The notes: a model not told the origin generated them from the sequence alone. A DNA stretch of 64,000 nucleotides from Mesorhizobium_K quangtriensis (GCF_040081925.1 NZ_JBEBMF010000001.1:1674001-1738000); one strand, 5' to 3'; shown: positions 44,862 to 54,358, counted from the stretch's first letter. Translations and numbers: made by a program.

Positions 44862-45701
44862 TCACCGCGAGTGGCGGATGAGTGCGCCGAGCGCCTGAGG
44901 ATTGGTCGTCAGGTAGCGGACGGCGAGGCGTCGCGGCTCCAGCCAGAGGCGGTAGAGCCACTCCACACCGGAAGCCTGCATCCAATGCGGGGCACGCGAG
45001 TTCTTGCCCGAAATGAAGTCGAAAAGCCCGCCTGAGGTCTTCACCACGCCCACCACGGTCAGCTTGTCGATGTTGCGATGGAGGAACTGCTGCTCGAGCG
45101 GCACGCCGAGGCCGATCCACAAGATGTCGGGTTTGGCCGCGTTGACTTCCGCGACGATGGCGTCCTCCTCGTCGCGGCTGAAATAGCCGTTGCGGCGGCC
45201 GGCGAAGACCAGCTTCGGATAGCGGCTGCGCATTTCCTCGACCGCACGGGCATTCACTTCCTCGGTTGCACCAAGGAAGTAGAACGAGACGCCAGCCTCC
45301 TGCGCCTTCTGTGCGACATCATGGACGAGGTCGGTCGTGGCGACCCGCTCCGGCAGCGGCGTCTTGGAGAACATCTTCGAATAGAGGACCATCGGCGTAC
45401 CGTCGGCGTGGATCTGGTCGGCCTTCCGCATCAGGGCGAGAAAGGCGGGGTCCTTGCCGCAGAGCGCGAGCACCTGTCCATTGGCGGACGTAGAATAGAA
45501 GGGACGAAGGCCCTTGCCGCGGCGCGCCAGCGCTTCGGCGACGAAACCCCGTGCCGAGGCGTCCAGGTCCGTCTGGGCAATGGGAAGCCGTCCGAGGTAA
45601 CTCGTCGGCCAGTCTTTCATCCGCATTTCGGCAGGCACTGTAATTTCCCGTTCGGCGGTCGCTTCGGCTAGCATCGCGCCGAAAGTCTCTCTGAAACGCA
45701 A
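44862..45701 (-). CDS. WecG/TagA/CpsF family glycosyltransferase (GT26)
   Basis: The 279-residue cytoplasmic or peripheral enzyme has the family blocks ALMRKADQIHADGTPMVLYS, VSFYFLGATEEVNARAVEEM and PDILWIGLGVPLEQQFLHRN. The end is GVEWLYRLWLEPRRLAVRYL. Family members transfer ManNAc or ManNAcA-type sugars to lipid-linked intermediates, so it may add an early residue of the repeat unit. It sits just upstream of GH5 on the same strand. Confidence 0.93.
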   Translation of the reverse strand: MRFRETFGAMLAEATAEREITVPAEMRMKDWPTSYLGRLPIAQTDLDASARGFVAEALARRGKGLRPFYSTSANGQVLALCGKDPAFLALMRKADQIHADGTPMVLYSKMFSKTPLPERVATTDLVHDVAQKAQEAGVSFYFLGATEEVNARAVEEMRSRYPKLVFAGRRNGYFSRDEEDAIVAEVNAAKPDILWIGLGVPLEQQFLHRNIDKLTVVGVVKTSGGLFDFISGKNSRAPHWMQASGVEWLYRLWLEPRRLAVRYLTTNPQALGALIRHSR

Positions 45702-45796
45702 GCGTTGAAGCCCTTATCTTGGGAAAAGGGCCGGTTTTTCAATAGCGGCATATAGCGATAGTTAACCCCCGGAGGTTCCCGGCGGGTTAAACATCT

Positions 45797-46609
45797 CTAC
45801 TTGCCCAGTTCGATGCTGCGGTCGCGCGCCGCCTCCACGGCTTCCGCGACGAGGTTTTTCAGCCGGTCCTCGCCCATCAGGACGCCAAGCGCGGCGGCCG
45901 TGGTGCCGTTGGGGCTCGTCACCTGCTTGCGCAGAACGGCCGGGTCTTCGCCGCTTTCGGCCGCGAGCGAAGCCGCGCCGAATACCGTCTGCATCGCCAG
46001 GAGCTTCGCCGTATCGGCGGGCAGCCCGACCTTTTCGGCTGCTGCCGTAAGGCACTCGATTAAATAGAAGATGTAGGCTGGGCCGGACCCCGATACCGCG
46101 GTGACCGCGTCCATCAGGCTCTCGTCGTCGATGGTAGCCACCCGTCCGCTCGCCGACAGGAGGTCGCCGACGAAAAGCTTCGTCTTGTCCGTGACGTTGG
46201 CGTTGGAGAAGACGACCATCATGCCCTTGCCAATCGCGGCCGGCGTGTTGGGCATGCAGCGGACGATCGCCGTTTGCCCGCCCAGTATGCCGGTGAAGGT
46301 GGCTACGTTCGCGCCTGCGGCGATGGAGAGGAATGTCGATTTGTCCGCGAAGCCCGCATAGCCGGCGACCACGTCACGCAGCACCTGCGGCTTGACCGCG
46401 ATGACAATCAGCTCGGGTGACAGCCCGGCGGGCAGGTCGGCGTTTGAGGCGGCCACCGCGCTGCCGAGTCCGACGGCCCGCTGCCGCAAATCCTCGTTGG
46501 GCTCGACCACCAGCGTTTCGGAAGCCTTCAACTTGCCCGAACTCAGCCATCCCGAAAGCATGGCGTAGCCCATATTGCCGCATCCGACGAGCAGAACCCG
46601 GATTGTCAT
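45797..46609 (-). CDS. proC: Pyrroline-5-carboxylate reductase
   Basis: The 270-residue enzyme makes L-proline from pyrroline-5-carboxylate with NAD(P)H. It has the Rossmann start RVLLVGCGNMGYAMLSGWL, IVRCMPNTPAAIGKGM and the C-terminal signature VSGSGPAYIFYLIECLTAAA. ATG 46609 starts at the conserved N-terminus. It is divergent from folD. Confidence 0.97.
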   Translation of the reverse strand: MTIRVLLVGCGNMGYAMLSGWLSSGKLKASETLVVEPNEDLRQRAVGLGSAVAASNADLPAGLSPELIVIAVKPQVLRDVVAGYAGFADKSTFLSIAAGANVATFTGILGGQTAIVRCMPNTPAAIGKGMMVVFSNANVTDKTKLFVGDLLSASGRVATIDDESLMDAVTAVSGSGPAYIFYLIECLTAAAEKVGLPADTAKLLAMQTVFGAASLAAESGEDPAVLRKQVTSPNGTTAAALGVLMGEDRLKNLVAEAVEAARDRSIELGK

Positions 46610-46791
46610 GTCATTCTCCAAGGCGGCATTGCGTCTCCGGCCGCGCATTCCGGCGCTTTTATCACCGTTGCGCGCGGGGTCCAGCATCAACCGGTCTTTC
46701 GGTTTCGCGGCATCGGACGCCGCAAAGCCAGATTGCCCCCCGCCGCGTTCTTCATTATGCGGGATGCCTGCAGAATAAAATCGGGTGGAGC

Positions 46792-47691
46792 ATGGCCGAA
46801 ATCATCGACGGGAAACTGGTTGCCGAGGACGTCGTCGCGAAGGTCAAGGAATTGACCGACGAGCTTCTGGCGAAAGGTCACACCGCCCCCGGGCTGGCAG
46901 TTGTCATTGTCGGCGAGGATCCGGCAAGCCAGGTCTATGTCGCCTCGAAGTCCAAGAAGGCGAAGGAGTGCGGTTTCGTGTCTGTCCAGCATACGCTGCC
47001 GGCGGACACGAGCGAGGCCGATCTGCTGAAGCTGATCGCGGACCTCAACGCCGATGGCTCCATCGACGGGATTCTCGTGCAACTGCCGCTGCCCGGCCAT
47101 ATCGATGCGGGCAAGGTCATCCAGACCATCGCGCCGCAGAAGGATGTCGATGGCTTTCATTTCGTCAATGTCGGCAAGCTCGGCACGGGCGAACTCGAAA
47201 CCGCCTTCGTCCCCTGCACGCCGGCAGGCTCCATGATCCTGATCGAGCGCGTGCGTGGCAAGGATCTGTCGGGACTCAACGCCGTCGTCGTCGGCCGCTC
47301 CAACATCGTCGGCAAGCCGATGGCCAACCTGCTGCTGGCGGCCAACTGCACGGTTACGATCGCCCACAGCCGCACCAAGGACCTGCCGGCGCTTGCCCGC
47401 ACAGCCGACATTCTCGTCGCCGCCGTCGGTCGGCCCGAAATGGTCAAGGGCGACTGGGTGAAGCCGGGAGCCACCGTCATCGACGTCGGCATCAACCGCA
47501 TCCCCGCGCCGGAGAAGGGCGAGGGCAAGAGCCGCCTCGTCGGCGACGTGGCCTTCGACGAAGCTGCGAAAAACGCAGGCGCCATCACGCCAGTGCCGGG
47601 TGGCGTTGGTCCGATGACGATCGCGCTGCTTATGGCCAACACCGTGGTTTCGGCCTATCTCAAGGCTGGACTGAAACGTCCCGTATTCTGA
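46792..47691 (+). CDS. folD: Bifunctional methylenetetrahydrofolate dehydrogenase/cyclohydrolase
   Basis: The 299-residue enzyme interconverts methylene-, methenyl- and 10-formyl-THF in one-carbon metabolism. It has VGEDPASQVYVASKSKKAKE with the catalytic Lys, ILVQLPLPGHID, KDVDGFHFVNVGKL, the nucleotide-binding VVVGRSNIVGKPMANLL and TPVPGGVGPMTIALLM. ATG 46792 matches family starts; the longer upstream frame overlaps proC. Confidence 0.98.
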   Translation: MAEIIDGKLVAEDVVAKVKELTDELLAKGHTAPGLAVVIVGEDPASQVYVASKSKKAKECGFVSVQHTLPADTSEADLLKLIADLNADGSIDGILVQLPLPGHIDAGKVIQTIAPQKDVDGFHFVNVGKLGTGELETAFVPCTPAGSMILIERVRGKDLSGLNAVVVGRSNIVGKPMANLLLAANCTVTIAHSRTKDLPALARTADILVAAVGRPEMVKGDWVKPGATVIDVGINRIPAPEKGEGKSRLVGDVAFDEAAKNAGAITPVPGGVGPMTIALLMANTVVSAYLKAGLKRPVF

Positions 47692-47719
47692 TCGGCGCCA
47701 TTTCGCCGGGGGCCTCCCA

Positions 47720-48718
47720 ATGCCGACGCCGCCGCTTGCCACGATCGTGCAGCCACCTGCCGGCCTGAAGGAAGGCGGCAGACAGTTCGCGTTCCTGCTG
47801 GTCGACAAGTTCTCGATGTTCTCGCTCGCGGCGGCCATCGACGCCTTCCGCTCGGCAAACCGCCTGCTTGGGCGCGACTATTACGGCTGGACCACGGTTT
47901 CGGCTGACGGCGAGGCGGTCATCGCGTCAAACGGGCTGCCAATCAAGATCGACTACAGCGTCAACGATATCCCGCCCGTCGACATCCTGTTCGTCGCGGT
48001 CGGCCTGACCACTGAGTTCCCGGGCAAGTCTAAAGTGCTCGGCGTGCTGCGCAATTGGGGACGTCGTGGCGGTGCGCTCGGCGCGCTGTCGGTCGGCTCC
48101 TATCTGCTCGCAGAGGCTGGCCAGCTCGACGGCTATCGCTGCACCATCCATTGGGAGAACCGCGCGGGCTTCACCGAGCGCTTTCCGGACATCAACTGCA
48201 CGGGCAACGTCTACGAGATCGATCGCAAACGCTATACCTGCGCCGGCGGCACGACGTCGATCGACCTGATGCTGGAGATCATCCGCACCGATTTCGGCTC
48301 CAACCTCGCCAATGGCGTCGCCAACCAGTTCCAGCATGAGCGCATCCGCTCGGCCGGCGACCGCCAGCGCGTCGGCCCCGAGCGCGACCTCACCGGCAAG
48401 TCGGAAAAGCTGAAGAAGATTGTCGAGCTCATGGCCGACAATCTGGACGAGCCGTTCTCCGCCGTGCAACTCGCCAAAGCGGCCGGCCTTTCGGTGCGCC
48501 AGGTGGAGCGCCTGTTCTTGCGCCACCTCAACATGACGCCCGGCCGCTACTACATGCGGCTGCGGCTGGAGCGGGCACGCGAACTGCTGCGTCAGACCAA
48601 CATGCCGATCCTCGACATCGCGATTGCGACCGGCTTCACCTCGCACTCCTATTTCGCACAAAGCTACCGCCTGCAGTTCGGCCGTCCGCCTAGCGAGGAA
48701 CGGCGCACGACCTACTAG
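47720..48718 (+). CDS. GlxA-type AraC transcriptional regulator with DJ-1/PfpI domain
   Basis: The 332-residue protein has an N-terminal class-I glutamine-amidotransferase-like domain (about residues 20-190, AFLLVDKFSMFSLAAAIDAF). A C-terminal AraC HTH (about 225-325) shows QLAKAAGLSVRQVERLFLRH and IATGFTSHSYFAQSYRLQFG. The nucleophile-elbow Cys is Ser (ALGALSVGSYLLAEAG), so it is a ligand sensor rather than an enzyme. Relatives control choline, carnitine or arginine catabolism; the inducer here is unknown. Confidence 0.92.
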   Translation: MPTPPLATIVQPPAGLKEGGRQFAFLLVDKFSMFSLAAAIDAFRSANRLLGRDYYGWTTVSADGEAVIASNGLPIKIDYSVNDIPPVDILFVAVGLTTEFPGKSKVLGVLRNWGRRGGALGALSVGSYLLAEAGQLDGYRCTIHWENRAGFTERFPDINCTGNVYEIDRKRYTCAGGTTSIDLMLEIIRTDFGSNLANGVANQFQHERIRSAGDRQRVGPERDLTGKSEKLKKIVELMADNLDEPFSAVQLAKAAGLSVRQVERLFLRHLNMTPGRYYMRLRLERARELLRQTNMPILDIAIATGFTSHSYFAQSYRLQFGRPPSEERRTTY

Positions 48719-48721
48719 GGA

Positions 48722-49627
48722 TCAGCCTTCGGCGGGAATGGCTTCGGCGCGCCGTTCGCGATAGACAACGTAAAGCCCGGCCCCGATCGTGATGGCGATG
48801 CCGAGCGCAGCCAGTCCGTTGGGTAAGTCCCTGAAGACGAGCCAGCCCACGAGAGTCGCGCAAGGGATTTCGAGATATTGCATCGGCGCCAGCGTCGCTG
48901 AAGGCGCGTAGCGGAACGACCATGTCAGCAACAGGTGCGCGAACGTTCCGAAGCCGCTGATCGCCGCAAGCAACCAGATTTCGCGCGTGTCGGGCATCTC
49001 CAACTGCAGTATCCCGACGTCGCTGCCAGAACCGGCGGCAAGCAACAGGCCGAGTCCCAAGGTGGCAATCATGCCACTCACCGCCTGCAGGCTCAGCGGA
49101 TCGTTGTCCTTGGCGGTCTGGCGGCTGACCAGTTGGTAAAATGCGAAGGCCAACGCAGCGCCGAGAGGCAGCAGCGCCGCCCAGCCGACTTCGACGAAGC
49201 TCGGCTGGATGACCAGCATCGTCCCGATGAATCCGACCGTACAGGCGATAAGCCGCCTGGGCCCGACTTCTTCGTCCAGTATGAAGCGGCCGAGCAGCAG
49301 CATGATGAAGGGCAGCACGAAGGTAATGGCGATCACGTCGGCAAGTGGCATGAGCCACAACGCGACGAACAGCGTTGCGCTGCCGACGATGTGAAACACG
49401 GTGCGCAGCGCCGTCAGCCCGACCACGCGCGATGTCATCGAGAGAGACCGCCCTGTTGCCCAGACTATCGGCAGGAGCAGGATGGCCTGGACGGCAAACC
49501 TGATGAACAGCAGCTGTACCAGCGGAACTGACGGCCCGAGCAGTTTCGCCATTGCGTCGCCTATCGGCACGACGGCGCAGAAGGCGATCATCAGGGATAT
49601 ACCCAGCAGTGGACGGTCAGCAGTCAT
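48722..49627 (-). CDS. DMT/EamA family transporter
   Basis: The 301-residue inner-membrane protein has about ten helices and two EamA repeats. Blocks include LIACTVGFIGTMLVIQPSFV and LAPMQYLEIPCATLVGWLVF. It is a probable exporter of small metabolites; the substrate is unknown. It ends 3 bases from the convergent GlxA-type regulator. Confidence 0.9.
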   Translation of the reverse strand: MTADRPLLGISLMIAFCAVVPIGDAMAKLLGPSVPLVQLLFIRFAVQAILLLPIVWATGRSLSMTSRVVGLTALRTVFHIVGSATLFVALWLMPLADVIAITFVLPFIMLLLGRFILDEEVGPRRLIACTVGFIGTMLVIQPSFVEVGWAALLPLGAALAFAFYQLVSRQTAKDNDPLSLQAVSGMIATLGLGLLLAAGSGSDVGILQLEMPDTREIWLLAAISGFGTFAHLLLTWSFRYAPSATLAPMQYLEIPCATLVGWLVFRDLPNGLAALGIAITIGAGLYVVYRERRAEAIPAEG

Positions 49628-49769
49628 GAGTTGGCAGTAGTAGGCCGTGGGAGGCCCGACAATGTGCCAGAAGCAACATTCTTGACGTAACGTCGCGCTC
49701 CTTGTCAGGCCAGAGGGCCTCGTTTAGCTTCACGCACAAAATCTGGATGCAAAGCGGCGGAGTAAATTG

Positions 49770-51425
49770 ATGACGGCCTTCCTCAGGCACGCCTTGGCTG
49801 CGTTTTTCCTGTCTTCGCTCACCACGACCAGTGTATTCGCAGCCGACCGCGCGATTATCGTGCTCGACGCATCTGGCTCCATGTGGGGCCAGATAGACGG
49901 CAAGGCCAAGCTGGAGATCGCCCGCGATGCGCTGAAGACGGTGCTGCAGACAGTTCCGCAGGACATGGAACTCGGGCTGATGGCCTATGGCCATCGCGAG
50001 AAGGGCAGTTGCTCCGACATCGAGCTCGTCGTTCCACCCGCCGCAGGCAGCGGCGGCGCGATCTCCGCCGCTGCCGACAAGATGAAGTTCCTCGGCAAGA
50101 CGCCGTTGTCGGCGGCTGTCCGGCAGGCGGCCGAAGACCTCCGCTATACCGAAGACAAGGCGACCGTCATCCTGATCACCGACGGGCTGGAAACCTGCAA
50201 TGCCGATCCCTGCGCCGTTGGCAAGGAACTGGAGCAGGCCGGCATCGACTTCACCGCCCATGTCGTCGGCTTCGGTCTGACGGCCGAGGAAGGCCGGCAG
50301 GTCGCCTGCCTGGCGGAAAACACCGGCGGCAAGTACATCCAGGCATCCGACGCCGACACGCTGAAGGACGCGCTGGTGCAGACGGTGGCAGCGGAACCGG
50401 CGCCCGCGCCGCAGCCAGCGCCCGCACCGGAACCGGCCGCCCCCGAATTCAACATCATCCCGACAGTGTCCCTCGCCGAAGGCGGGCCGGATCTGGGAGT
50501 GGATGCAGGCAACACATGGTTCGTCCACAAAGCCAATGCCGACGGCAGCCAGGGCGAATATGTCTCCACCGACTATGGCGCGTGGAAAGGCAATCTTACG
50601 GCGGGTGACTACATCCTGACCGCCAGGCAGGGCCATGCCGAGCAATCGCAGCCTGTGACCATCGCGGCCGGTGAAGTTGCGCGGCCGCATTTCACGCTGA
50701 ACGCCGGCACGCTGGTCATTCGCGCCCGGCCGAGCGAAGGCGCTGACATCGCCAGCGGGGCGTCGATCAATGTCCAATATCCCGGCGGCGGCGACACGAC
50801 CTATTATGGCGAGATGAAGACGGTCTTCCCCGCCGGCCAGAATGTCGTGACAGTCAAGGTGGGCGAGGGCGTCGTGTCCGAGACCTTCGAGCTGAAGCCC
50901 GGCGAGACGATCGAGCGCGACATGATCGCCGGCGTCGGCCACCTGCTCGCCAACGCATCCTACGTGCTCGGCATGAAGGTCGATGCCAGCGGACTGTCGG
51001 TCGAAATCCTGAAGGCGCAGAAGAAGATCGACGGCACGCGCGACAAGGTAACCTACGGCTACGGGCCGGACACGAAATACGACCTGCCGCCGGGCGACTA
51101 CGTGCTGTGGGCGAAGCTCGATGCGGCCGAGGCCGAGGCGCCTTTCTCCGTCAGTGTCGCGGCGAATGTGGCGGTAGACGTGGTGCTCAACGCCGGCGTG
51201 CTGGCGATCTCGGCGCCGGGTGCGAAAGAAGTCCGCATCTACGGCGCGGCAAAGGACATCCAGGGCGAGAGAAAGCAGTTCCACTATGCCTATGACCAGC
51301 AGTTGCAGGTCACCATGCCGGCTGGCGACTTCGTCATCGTGGCGACGCGCGGCGACGACAACGTGCAGACCGAGACGCCGGTGACGGTGAAGGCAGGCGA
51401 GCGCACGGAGGTCACCGCGAACTGA
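49770..51425 (+). CDS. Periplasmic von Willebrand factor A domain protein (paralog 1)
   Basis: The 551-residue protein has a signal peptide (MTAFLRHALAAFFLSSLTTT, cleavage near VFA). The VWA domain at about residues 25-205 has the MIDAS DASGSMW, plus LMAYGHREKGSCSDIELVVP and VILITDGLETCNADPC. A short Pro/Ala linker (about 210-225) and several beta-rich C-terminal modules follow. It is a close tandem paralog of the next gene. Function is unknown; surface or periplasmic adhesion or assembly is inferred. ATG 49770 is preceded by an in-frame TTG. Confidence 0.85.
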   Translation: MTAFLRHALAAFFLSSLTTTSVFAADRAIIVLDASGSMWGQIDGKAKLEIARDALKTVLQTVPQDMELGLMAYGHREKGSCSDIELVVPPAAGSGGAISAAADKMKFLGKTPLSAAVRQAAEDLRYTEDKATVILITDGLETCNADPCAVGKELEQAGIDFTAHVVGFGLTAEEGRQVACLAENTGGKYIQASDADTLKDALVQTVAAEPAPAPQPAPAPEPAAPEFNIIPTVSLAEGGPDLGVDAGNTWFVHKANADGSQGEYVSTDYGAWKGNLTAGDYILTARQGHAEQSQPVTIAAGEVARPHFTLNAGTLVIRARPSEGADIASGASINVQYPGGGDTTYYGEMKTVFPAGQNVVTVKVGEGVVSETFELKPGETIERDMIAGVGHLLANASYVLGMKVDASGLSVEILKAQKKIDGTRDKVTYGYGPDTKYDLPPGDYVLWAKLDAAEAEAPFSVSVAANVAVDVVLNAGVLAISAPGAKEVRIYGAAKDIQGERKQFHYAYDQQLQVTMPAGDFVIVATRGDDNVQTETPVTVKAGERTEVTAN

Positions 51426-51525
51426 TCCGTCGCTCGGTACAAACATCCGTGAGAGCGCTTCTTTCGGGCGCCGAAACGGTCTAGCTTCACGCCCGGCGGA
51501 CGACCTGATTCACCGGGAGAGGGAA

Positions 51526-53013
51526 ATGCGGTTTCTTTCACGCGGCACGATTGCCGCGCTGTTGCTTGGCTGTGCGGTCGCCTCCGGCCATGCCGCCGAG
51601 CGGACGATCATCGTCTTTGACGCTTCCGGGTCGATGTGGGGCCAGGTCGACGGCAAGCCGAAACAGCTGATCGCGCGCGACACGCTTCGCAACGTCTTGC
51701 AGACCGTTCCGTCCGGAGCGGAGTTCGGGCTGATTGCCTATGGCCACCGCGAGAAAGGCTCCTGCACCGACATCGAGCTGGTCGTGCCGCCGGCAACCGG
51801 CACCGCAAGCGCCATAACGCAAGCTGTCGACGGGCTGAAATTCCTCGGCAAGACGCCGCTTACGGCGGCTGTGCGGCAGGCCGCTGACGCGCTGAAATAC
51901 ACCGAGGACAAGGCGACCGTGGTCCTGATCACGGACGGCGTCGAGAGTTGCGAGGCAGACCCTTGCGCGCTCGGCAGGGAACTCGAGCAGGCGGGCGTCG
52001 ATTTCACCGCCCATGTGGTCGGCTTCGGCCTGACGGCCGACGAGGGCAGGGAGGTCGCCTGCCTGGCGGAAAGCACGGGCGGCAAGTATCTGCAGGCGTC
52101 GGACGCCGAGGGACTGCGGGAGGCGCTGGCGTCAACCGTTGTGGCGTCTCCTGAACCGGCAGCGCCACAGCCGGCGTCGCCCGCACCGGCGGCCCCCGAA
52201 CCAGCTCCTCCGGTCGCAACTCCTGCCGAACCTGCCCCGGCCGCGCCAGCGGCGGAGCCAGCCCCACCCGTGGCCGAAACGCCGGCTGCAGAGCCGGCCG
52301 CGCCGCAGCCGCCGGCTGAACCGGCGACACCCGAGCCTGCGCCTCCGGTCGCCGCGCCAACCGAACCCTCGCCGGCCGAACCAGTGCCAACGCCGCCAGT
52401 CGCTGCGCAGCCGCAGGCGGAACCCGCTGCTCCGGTCCCAGCCACGCCCGAAACGCCAGCGCCCGCGCCCCAGCCAGCAGAGCCGGCGGCAGCGCCGGCA
52501 AACGACGCCGCGATCGACGCGGGCCACGTCACCGTCAACGCGCTCTATGCGCCGGCGGGCGCGCGGGTGGAAGCCTCTGGACTGGACGTCAGGATATTCA
52601 AGGCGAGGCCAAACGCTGACGGCACGCGTGAGCAGGTTGCCTACAGCTTCGGTGCGGCCTCGAAGTTCGACATCGCTCCCGGCGATCATGTCGCCGTCGT
52701 GAAACTCGATCAGGTCGAGGTCGAGCAGCCGTTCAACATCAGGGCGGGCGAGACGAAGGATGTGACGGCCGTCCTCAACGCTGGAATCCTCGAAATCTCA
52801 GCGCCGAACGCGAAGGACATCAGGGTGCTTGCGGCGACTCGGGATGCGCAGGGCGAGCGCAAGCAGTTCGGCCAGGGGTTCGGCGGTCCCTACCGGACGA
52901 CGCTGCCCGCAGGCGACTATGTCGTGACGACTGATCGGCGGGACGGCAGCGCTGTCAGGGAGACGGCCGTCAGGGTCAGGCTTGGTGGGCGCACTGAGTT
53001 GACCATCGAATAG
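51526..53013 (+). CDS. Periplasmic von Willebrand factor A domain protein (paralog 2)
   Basis: The 495-residue protein has a signal peptide (MRFLSRGTIAALLLGCAVAS). Its VWA domain is nearly the same as the upstream paralog: DASGSMWGQVDGKPKQLIAR, IAYGHREKGSCTDIELVVPP and LITDGVESCEADPC. It differs by a roughly 120-residue Pro/Ala/Glu-rich linker (about 205-325) and a single C-terminal beta module (about 330-420). The 100-base gap and shared strand imply duplication and possibly one transcript. Confidence 0.86.
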   Translation: MRFLSRGTIAALLLGCAVASGHAAERTIIVFDASGSMWGQVDGKPKQLIARDTLRNVLQTVPSGAEFGLIAYGHREKGSCTDIELVVPPATGTASAITQAVDGLKFLGKTPLTAAVRQAADALKYTEDKATVVLITDGVESCEADPCALGRELEQAGVDFTAHVVGFGLTADEGREVACLAESTGGKYLQASDAEGLREALASTVVASPEPAAPQPASPAPAAPEPAPPVATPAEPAPAAPAAEPAPPVAETPAAEPAAPQPPAEPATPEPAPPVAAPTEPSPAEPVPTPPVAAQPQAEPAAPVPATPETPAPAPQPAEPAAAPANDAAIDAGHVTVNALYAPAGARVEASGLDVRIFKARPNADGTREQVAYSFGAASKFDIAPGDHVAVVKLDQVEVEQPFNIRAGETKDVTAVLNAGILEISAPNAKDIRVLAATRDAQGERKQFGQGFGGPYRTTLPAGDYVVTTDRRDGSAVRETAVRVRLGGRTELTIE

Positions 53014-53065
53014 GGACACGATCTTGTCTCGAATGTAAGCGACATTCGGGCGAAGGTTCGCGGAG

Positions 53066-53428
53066 ATGAAGCAGATGTGGAAGAGGATGATTGCGGTAGT
53101 GGCGCTGGCCCTAGTGCCCACCGCCGTACTCGCCGATCCGCTGACGATCGATCTGCCGGGCGCGGCGTCCGACGTGCGCGACGACGTCGCCTATTCCTGT
53201 ACGGGCGACCGCAAGGTGATCGTCGACTATGTCAACGCGGGCGGAAATTCGCTTGCCGTCGTCGATCTCGGCGACCGCACCGTGCTGATGGTGACGGTGC
53301 TTTCGGGCAGCGGCGCGCGCTATGCCGGCCAGCAATACATCTGGTGGACGAAGGGGGAAACAGGCGACCTCTACGATCTCACCAAGGGTGAGAATGCGCC
53401 GCCGGAATTTACCTGCACCGCCGATTAG
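53066..53428 (+). CDS. MliC-like C-type lysozyme inhibitor
   Basis: The 120-residue secreted protein has a signal peptide ending VLA. The MliC core is visible as VAYSCTGDRKVIVDYVNAGG, NSLAVVDLGDRTVLMVTVLS and SGARYAGQQYIWWTKGETG. MliC proteins protect the peptidoglycan from host or environmental lysozyme. It follows the two VWA genes on the same strand after 52 bases. Confidence 0.85.
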   Translation: MKQMWKRMIAVVALALVPTAVLADPLTIDLPGAASDVRDDVAYSCTGDRKVIVDYVNAGGNSLAVVDLGDRTVLMVTVLSGSGARYAGQQYIWWTKGETGDLYDLTKGENAPPEFTCTAD

Positions 53429-53451
53429 GCGGGATGCCGGTAGCAGGCGCG

Positions 53452-54207
53452 CTACTGCGCCCGCGGCTCCGTCTTGCCGATCCGCTTCACCATCAGCGTC
53501 GCTTCATTGTAGTCCAGCCCGTGATCGAAACGCCCCTTCTGCAGGAAGGTAAGCGTCTGAGCGATGGTCATCGGATTGTTCATGATGAAGGTATGCGTGA
53601 GATGCAGGGTTATGTGATCCCGCATTCCCTGAAGCTTGGTGCTCGCTACGGTAAGCATGCCGTCATTGGGTCCGCTCAGCTTTGACGAGAAGATCGGATT
53701 GGCCGAGCGGTCTCCGGCAATGATGCCGAGCGTGTAGTTCGCCGGGCCGAGCCTGCGAGGCAGGCTGTCTGGCCCGGTGCCCAGCTCCTCGGCAGCAGGC
53801 CCCATGATGCTTATCAACTCGGAGCCGGCATATTTATCGGCAACTTCCGATCCCTGATTGGGCGGCGCCAGCATCACCACATTGCCGAGATTGGCCGGCC
53901 GGCTGTCGCGTAGCCAGGCGCGCAGGACGATTCCGCCCAGCGAATGGGTCACGAAATTGACACGGTCGCCACCGCATTTTTGCACCGCGGTGGACACATA
54001 CGGCGTCAGTTCCTCGACGGGCTTGCGTGTGGACGGGTACTTTGCGTTCACGACCTTGTAGGAGGCCTTCTTGAGCGCGACCTCCATAGTCTTCATGGAC
54101 TGCCCGGTCCGGGATAGTCCGTGCAGCAGGACGACGCACTCCGCCGCCGCCGCCACCTGAGGCAGCGCAAGTGCCAGAACGAAAATAAGGCAACCGACGA
54201 GCTTCAT
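53452..54207 (-). CDS. Secreted alpha/beta-hydrolase (lipase/esterase-like)
   Basis: The 251-residue protein has a signal peptide (MKLVGCLIFVLALALPQVAA). An oxyanion-loop CVVLLHGLSRTGQSM precedes the nucleophile elbow VTHSLGGIVLRAWL, and the domain ends with a His in DHITLHLTHTFIMN. It resembles class 2 lipases or esterases. The substrate is not predictable. It is convergent with the MliC-like gene. Confidence 0.85.
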   Translation of the reverse strand: MKLVGCLIFVLALALPQVAAAAECVVLLHGLSRTGQSMKTMEVALKKASYKVVNAKYPSTRKPVEELTPYVSTAVQKCGGDRVNFVTHSLGGIVLRAWLRDSRPANLGNVVMLAPPNQGSEVADKYAGSELISIMGPAAEELGTGPDSLPRRLGPANYTLGIIAGDRSANPIFSSKLSGPNDGMLTVASTKLQGMRDHITLHLTHTFIMNNPMTIAQTLTFLQKGRFDHGLDYNEATLMVKRIGKTEPRAQ

Positions 54208-54358
54208 TTAGAGTCTCTTACGCATGGACGGGAGTGGCAGATCACCATGGAAAATGGGTGTTCCGGGCTGTTGCCGCAGCGCAGCAATTCATGAATCACA
54301 ACGGTCTTTCTGTCCAGAGACCAGAAATTCGAAAAATCCCACCTGCGGCAGAAAAGCC

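Noticed and set aside
46417..46791. N-terminal extension of folD
   Set aside because: The extension overlaps proC on the other strand, is Arg/Pro-rich and unlike any FolD; ATG 46792 fits the family start exactly.
52140..52510. DNA repeat in the second VWA gene
   Set aside because: The region encodes a degenerate Pro/Ala/Glu-rich linker with no exact unit or period at DNA level; it is low-complexity coding sequence rather than a repeat element.
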